Assembly: GCA_902495525.1 (NCBI GenBank)
Contig: CABUXL010000002.1
Coordinates: 1-64,000 of the forward strand
Reading direction: 5' to 3'
DNA length: 64,000 nucleotides
DNA from: an uncultured Collinsella sp.
GTDB lineage: Bacteria; Actinomycetota; Coriobacteriia; Coriobacteriales; Coriobacteriaceae
The notes beneath the pieces are model-generated. The model saw only the letters and a list, made by a program, of their open reading frames with translations, made no database searches and was not told where the DNA came from. Every line of letters starts with the position of its first letter. The stretch's first letter is position 1. Shown in pieces: positions 59,945 to 64,000 of the stretch. A program made the position numbers and the translations under genes.

Positions 59945-61306
59945 TTACAGACCGGCGATGTGATCGGCAGGCGTCGCGACAACCTGCCCGGCGCTCTTGG
60001 CGGGACGCTTCTTCTTGGTCTCGGTCGTGCCCAAAAGCCTTGCCTCAAGACCGCTCACCAAGCGAGCGAGCGGCAGGGTGATGACCAGATAGAACAGGGC
60101 GGCAACCACGTACGGTGTAATGGAGCCCGTCGTGGCCACGATGGTACGGGCGTTCATGACGATCTCGACCACACCCACGGCGGCAAGCAGCGACGTATCC
60201 TTGTAAAGCAAGATAAACTCGCTGGTCAGCGTAGGCAAAACATTGCGGAACGTCTGCGGAATCATAACGTAGAGCAGCGTCTGGAAGGCATTCATGCCCA
60301 GAGAGCGAGCAGCCTCGTTTTGGCCCTTGGGGATCGATTGAATACCGGCACGGAAGATCTCGCACAGGTACGCAGACGAGTTCATGGCCATGACGATGAC
60401 GCCCAAGACATAGTCGTCCACCTTGACGCCGGCCAACGGCAGACCGAAGAACGCGATATAGATCTGCAGGAACGCCGGCGTACCGCGAATGATATTCACA
60501 TAGATGCCGGCAAGGCAACGCAGGATGCGCGACTTGGAGATGCGCATGAGCGACAAGGCAAAGCCAAAGGGGATTGCCAGCGGAAACGCCACGAGCACGA
60601 TCGAGAGCGACATGAGGAAGCCCTTAAAGACGATCGGCAGGCTTTGGACCAAAATGACCGGGTTTAAGAACAGGCGCAGAAACATATTGGAGTTCCAGGC
60701 CTCGACCCACGGCTGCTCCTTAAGGTCGGCCAGGAAGTTATCGAATGCCGTCACGCCCTTAATCTCGACGGGAGGAATCTTGGAAATCTTCTTGGTCGAA
60801 CCGTCGGCGAGCGTATAGGTGCCGCTAAAGGCCTCATCGCCGCCCTCGACGGGAAACGTCACACCGTAAACCTCGACACGGAAAAAACCGCCGGCAGGCG
60901 CCGTCTCGCCAAAGTCAATCTTGAGCGTCTGGCCGTCAGCCTTGCACGTGGGCTTCATGGGCGTACGATCCATGAGGTCCTCGCCCGAGAGCATCGTCAA
61001 TCGCGTGTCATCGGTACCAAACGTCGTGCCGTCGACAAACGTCAGCGAAAGACCGCTCAGCTCCTCGTCGGCATCGGCCTGAACTTCCCAAGTGATGCGC
61101 GTCTCGGTGCCGCCGACCACATCGCTACCCGAACCGGTATTGGGTCGGGCGGTAATCTTTGCGGTCTCAAGCGCGTGGGCGGTCGTGGGCACGCAGGCCC
61201 CCGCGCATACCAGGGCGAGCGCCACAGCCAGGGCACAGGCCAGCTTTTGGAGCATCGAGGGCAGTGGAAAACGCTGCTCCGCGGCCCCTTTGTTCAGTCG
61301 AGACAA
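59945..61306 (-). CDS. Amino acid ABC transporter permease with N-terminal secreted domain
   Basis: 453 residues. A signal-like segment (LACALAVALALVCAGACV) leads into about 150 residues outside the membrane, with a beta-rich pattern (TRITWEVQADADEELSGLSLTFVD ... FFRVEVYGVTFPVEGG). The permease part begins near residue 215: VFKGFLMSLSIVLVAFPLAI, and the EAA loop EAARSLGMNAFQTLLYVMIPQ. I chose TTG 61306 because GGAG lies five bases upstream and it keeps a basic n-region; ATG 61255 has no SD. The N-terminal domain is unusual for this permease family. Confidence 0.85.
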   Translation of the reverse strand: MSRLNKGAAEQRFPLPSMLQKLACALAVALALVCAGACVPTTAHALETAKITARPNTGSGSDVVGGTETRITWEVQADADEELSGLSLTFVDGTTFGTDDTRLTMLSGEDLMDRTPMKPTCKADGQTLKIDFGETAPAGGFFRVEVYGVTFPVEGGDEAFSGTYTLADGSTKKISKIPPVEIKGVTAFDNFLADLKEQPWVEAWNSNMFLRLFLNPVILVQSLPIVFKGFLMSLSIVLVAFPLAIPFGFALSLMRISKSRILRCLAGIYVNIIRGTPAFLQIYIAFFGLPLAGVKVDDYVLGVIVMAMNSSAYLCEIFRAGIQSIPKGQNEAARSLGMNAFQTLLYVMIPQTFRNVLPTLTSEFILLYKDTSLLAAVGVVEIVMNARTIVATTGSITPYVVAALFYLVITLPLARLVSGLEARLLGTTETKKKRPAKSAGQVVATPADHIAGL

Positions 61307-61377
61307 GGTGGCTCCTATCGTAGAAGTTGCCGGCAAAACGAGACGGAAAAGCTCTCCGTCAAGAGAAGCGCAAAGGC

Positions 61378-61414
61378 CCTCTCCGCCAAAACGGAAAGGG
61401 CCCGCGCGCAATCA
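61378..61414 (-). terminator. Partial terminator between binding protein and permease genes
   Basis: On the minus strand GGGCCCTTTCCG and CGGAGAGGGCC pair around TTTTGG, then TTTGCG. Such hairpins let cells make more binding protein than permease. Confidence 0.75.
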
Positions 61415-61424
61415 AGTAGCTATT

Positions 61425-62285
61425 TTACTTGATGTTGTACTTAGCCATGAGGGCGTCAACGGTACCGTCATCAGTCAGGTCCTTGATGGCCTGGTTGATG
61501 TCGTCCTTGAGCTTGGTGTTGCCCTGGTTGATGGCGATGGCGTACTCCTCGCCGGTGCTGATCTGCTTGATGGTCTGGCAGGTGTTGAACTGCTCGGCGG
61601 TCAGCTGGCTGGCAACGGAGCGGTTGGTGACTACGGCGTCGCCCTTATCGGACTGCAGGGCGCTGAAGCACTCGGTAGCGTCCTTGTAGGGGACAATCTT
61701 GGCCTTGGGGAAGTTCTCCTGGGCAAAGGCCTCGGCGGTCGAGCCAGACTGGACGATGATGGTAGCGTCAGCGTTGTTGAGCTTCTCGCTGTAGTTGTCG
61801 GCCGTAATGTCGGTGTTATCGACCTTGGTCACGATAGCCTGATCGTCCATGTAATAGGAATCAGAGAAAGTGACTTCCTTCTCACGCTCGGGCGTGTCGG
61901 TGATAGCCGCGATGGAAACGTCATACTTGGCGCCCGAAGCGACGCCCGGAACCAGCGTGTCAAAGTCATTGTTGACATACTCGACATCCAGGCCCAGCTT
62001 GTCGCCGATAGCCTTGATGAGCTCAAGGTCAAAGCCCTGATAATCGCCGTTGTCATCCTTGTACTCAAACGGAGCGTACTCGGCAGAGGTGCCGACGGTC
62101 AGTGTACCGTCCTTGACGAGCGCGTACTCCTTGGAGCCGTCGACCTTCTCGACCTTAGCGTCGTCAGAGCTGCTGGAACCGGCATCAGAACCAGAGGTGG
62201 CGTTGGACGAGCCGCAGCCCGTCAGTGCGAGGGCGAGCGCCATGGCGCCTGTGGCGGCAAATGCGCCAAGCTTCTTAAGCTTCAT
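61425..62285 (-). CDS. Amino acid ABC transporter substrate-binding lipoprotein
   Basis: 286 residues. The signal ends with lipobox LALTGCGSS, then a Ser/Asp linker. The binding domain has TLTVGTSAEYAPFEYKDDNGDYQGFDLELIKAIGDKLGL and YDVSIAAITDTPEREKEVTFSDSYY, the bacterial extracellular solute-binding family 3 pattern. ATG 62285 follows AAGGAG. First gene of the operon; the substrate is a polar amino acid by family. Confidence 0.93.
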   Translation of the reverse strand: MKLKKLGAFAATGAMALALALTGCGSSNATSGSDAGSSSSDDAKVEKVDGSKEYALVKDGTLTVGTSAEYAPFEYKDDNGDYQGFDLELIKAIGDKLGLDVEYVNNDFDTLVPGVASGAKYDVSIAAITDTPEREKEVTFSDSYYMDDQAIVTKVDNTDITADNYSEKLNNADATIIVQSGSTAEAFAQENFPKAKIVPYKDATECFSALQSDKGDAVVTNRSVASQLTAEQFNTCQTIKQISTGEEYAIAINQGNTKLKDDINQAIKDLTDDGTVDALMAKYNIK

Positions 62286-62432
62286 AATCAGTCTCCTTCC
62301 GGTGACCTCGTTTGATTCAGAGGTCTGCAAAAACTGTTGGCTATTATGCACCCGGAATTACGAATCTGCAATGAGAAAACTGATTGAAACAAACCCATAA
62401 CGTGAATGGAACACTCCACTTTGTAACAGTCA

Positions 62433-63299
62433 TTACTGCTGCAATGACCTTAATAGTCTAATTTCAGCTGCATAACCTGCAAGTTCGTTCGGAGTCTCCA
62501 AAATAAACGGCAGCGAACGCAAACGGCCATTCGATACAATATTCTGCATAACCTGCATACCGCCACCAAATTCCTCGCTGCCAAGGTATCCCTTGCCGAT
62601 GCACTCGTGACGATCTTTATGGGCGCCACAAGGGTTCTTCGAATCGTTGATGTGTACGGCATGCAAGTGATCGATACCCACCACGCGGTCGAACTCGTCG
62701 AGTACGCCGTCCAGATCATGGATGATGTCGTAGCCGGCATCGCTCACATGGCAGGTGTCCAAACAAACGCCCAGCTTATCGGACAGCTCTGGGCACTTGG
62801 CGGCAACGCCCTCGATAATGCACGCCAGCTCTTCAAAGCTACGGCCCACCTCGGTACCCTTTCCCGCCATGGTCTCGAGCAGTACCGTCGTCTGCTGGCC
62901 CTCAAACATCACCTGGCACAAGGTGTCGACAATCATCTGGATGCCGGCATCAGCCCCCTGCCCCACATGCGCGCCGGGGTGGAAGTTGTAGTAGTTGCCG
63001 GGCAGTGCTTCCAGACGCTGCAAGTCCTCGGCCATTGCCTCCAAGGCAAACTCGCGCGCCCGCTCTTTGGCAGAACAGGGGTTATAGGTATACGGGGCAT
63101 GCGCCACCAGGGGACCAAAGTCGTTTTGCGCCATAAGCTCGCGCAGGGCCGCCACATCATCCATGTCAAGATCTTTCGCCTTGCCGCCACGCGGGTTGCG
63201 CGTAAAGAACGCAAAGGTGTTGGCGCCAATGGATAGCGCCGTCTCCCCCATCGCCCGATAGCCCTTCGTCGTCGAAAGATGACACCCAATCGTCAGCAT
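62433..63299 (-). CDS. nfo: Deoxyribonuclease IV (apurinic/apyrimidinic endonuclease)
   Basis: 288 residues. TIM-barrel AP endonuclease with three zinc sites: TIGCHLSTTKGY, AHAPY, NFHPGAHVG, LLETMAGKGTEVG, GVCLDTCHVSDAGYD, HINDSKNPCGAHKDRHECIGKGYLG and FILETP. Base-excision repair. ATG 63299 follows GGAGGGAG. Not linked to neighbours. Confidence 0.94.
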   Translation of the reverse strand: MLTIGCHLSTTKGYRAMGETALSIGANTFAFFTRNPRGGKAKDLDMDDVAALRELMAQNDFGPLVAHAPYTYNPCSAKERAREFALEAMAEDLQRLEALPGNYYNFHPGAHVGQGADAGIQMIVDTLCQVMFEGQQTTVLLETMAGKGTEVGRSFEELACIIEGVAAKCPELSDKLGVCLDTCHVSDAGYDIIHDLDGVLDEFDRVVGIDHLHAVHINDSKNPCGAHKDRHECIGKGYLGSEEFGGGMQVMQNIVSNGRLRSLPFILETPNELAGYAAEIRLLRSLQQ

Positions 63300-63466
63300 C
63301 TCCAGCTCCCTCCTCATCAGTTGCGGTGAAATACGGTCTATTGGTGCCCTATTTTGGCGCAAACAGACCGTATTCCACCGCAAGTTATAAAAGGGGCATC
63401 AGAGATGTGGGCCGCCAGACACCGCGGGCACCGGCGTCATGATCCCCTACGTGTCAGCGCCAAGTC

Positions 63467-64000
63467 CTAGAGGGCTAGACGGATTGCATCGATAATACGC
63501 GCGCAGCGCTGTGTGGCGGCAAGGGGCATGACGGGACTCTCGAGTTTCCCCGCCCGGATGAGCTGGGTCGCATGCTGGATTTTGCCATAGAAATCATCGA
63601 TCTCAAACGGGGCATTTATTTCTAGCGTTCGACCGTCGGAATACTTCACATGAGCGAGCTCGGGGCGATGGAGCCGCTCGATTTCCAACGAGCCCCGCTC
63701 ACAGGCAATCGTTAAGCGGCTTTCATATGTTGCTTCGCCGTCGCACACCATATGAATGGGCATACCGCCGACGCTCATATGGATCTCGTCGGCCCAATCG
63801 ACGCGACCGCCCGATACGTCACGCCAGCGAACTTCACGAGACGAAACCTCGCAAGCGCCCGCGAGCAAATCCTCAAACCAACCGACTGCATAGCAGCCCA
63901 TGTCATATAGACAGCCGCCCTGCAACGGATCGAGCAGATAGCCCGAAGGAGACTCGCCGTAATCGAGCTTTTGCACGCTTTCAATCGAGACAATACGGCC
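63467..64000 (-). CDS. Gfo/Idh/MocA family oxidoreductase, C-terminal part (cut by the window edge)
   Basis: 177 residues are visible; the frame runs open to the right edge. GRIVSIESVQ, then GGCLYDMGCYAVGWFEDLLAG (the EKP-family DxGxH-like segment reads DMGCY) and IACERGSLEIERLHRPE match the C-terminal alpha/beta domain of Gfo/Idh/MocA sugar dehydrogenases. The NAD-binding half lies outside the window. Confidence 0.8.
   Translation of the reverse strand, partial: GRIVSIESVQKLDYGESPSGYLLDPLQGGCLYDMGCYAVGWFEDLLAGACEVSSREVRWRDVSGGRVDWADEIHMSVGGMPIHMVCDGEATYESRLTIACERGSLEIERLHRPELAHVKYSDGRTLEINAPFEIDDFYGKIQHATQLIRAGKLESPVMPLAATQRCARIIDAIRLAL

Overview
The window is a gene-dense, high-GC, low-redundancy bacterial chromosome segment with clear Shine-Dalgarno sites (AGGAGG type), frequent GTG/TTG starts and GC-rich hairpin terminators. 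The gene set (fused EcfA ATPase, acetyl-branch lysine pathway under a lysine riboswitch, D-Asp ligase/racemase pair, DUF3793-flavodoxin pair, Mbeg1-like protein, fructoselysine genes, L-lactate dehydrogenase) points to an anaerobic, fermentative gut actinobacterium of the Coriobacteriia, most likely a Collinsella relative. That assignment is an inference from gene content and composition. No rRNA, tRNA or CRISPR array was recognised.

Layout. 1-2.7 kb: end of an ECF transporter operon (S component tail, fused EcfA, EcfT). 2.8-4.9 kb: aspartate racemase and ATP-grasp D-aspartate ligase-like enzyme. 5.1-7.1 kb: MOSC protein and a secreted coiled-coil/lysozyme-like wall protein. 7.2-11.2 kb: Ser/Thr kinase with its HTH partner, small membrane/FxLYD proteins, and an M20 deacetylase. 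11.4-15.4 kb: lysine riboswitch followed by lysA-dapA (one uninterrupted reading frame), dapB and dapH. 15.5-22.4 kb: nucleoid-associated protein, Mbeg1-like hydrolase, ldh, aminotransferase, nadE.

22.5-26.8 kb is a visibly AT-rich island holding a compact four-gene operon: a DUF2087 protein, an MFS exporter, a B12-binding radical SAM enzyme with a helical C-terminal extension, and, 13 bases after it, a 36-residue peptide gene with an ideal ribosome binding site. This looks like an unclassified RiPP (modified peptide) locus and is the strongest candidate for a new system. A second AT-rich patch (29.4-31.1 kb) encodes a Tat-exported cysteine-peptidase-like protein and a lipoprotein.

31.2-36.1 kb: ettA, an SdpR/SdpI-like pair, a 28-residue hydrophobic peptide gene, tcdA, and a TatD hydrolase. 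36.1-47.5 kb: a ten-gene catabolic operon on the minus strand containing frlB, frlC and two frlD-like genes plus two amidohydrolases, YjbQ, BtpA, an FGGY kinase and a YfcC transporter, with a GntR regulator behind it. 47.7-49.2 kb: two HAD phosphatases. 49.7-52.6 kb: an isolated operon of an unknown protein, a ClpP-like protease and a membrane-anchor-less TraG/VirD4-type ATPase. 52.7-64 kb: pgi, a reduced Fe-ADH-like protein, a LexA-type-controlled Y-family polymerase with a YolD partner, a heavy-metal domain protein, DUF3793-flavodoxin, an amino-acid ABC transporter, endonuclease IV, and a truncated Gfo/Idh/MocA oxidoreductase at the right edge.
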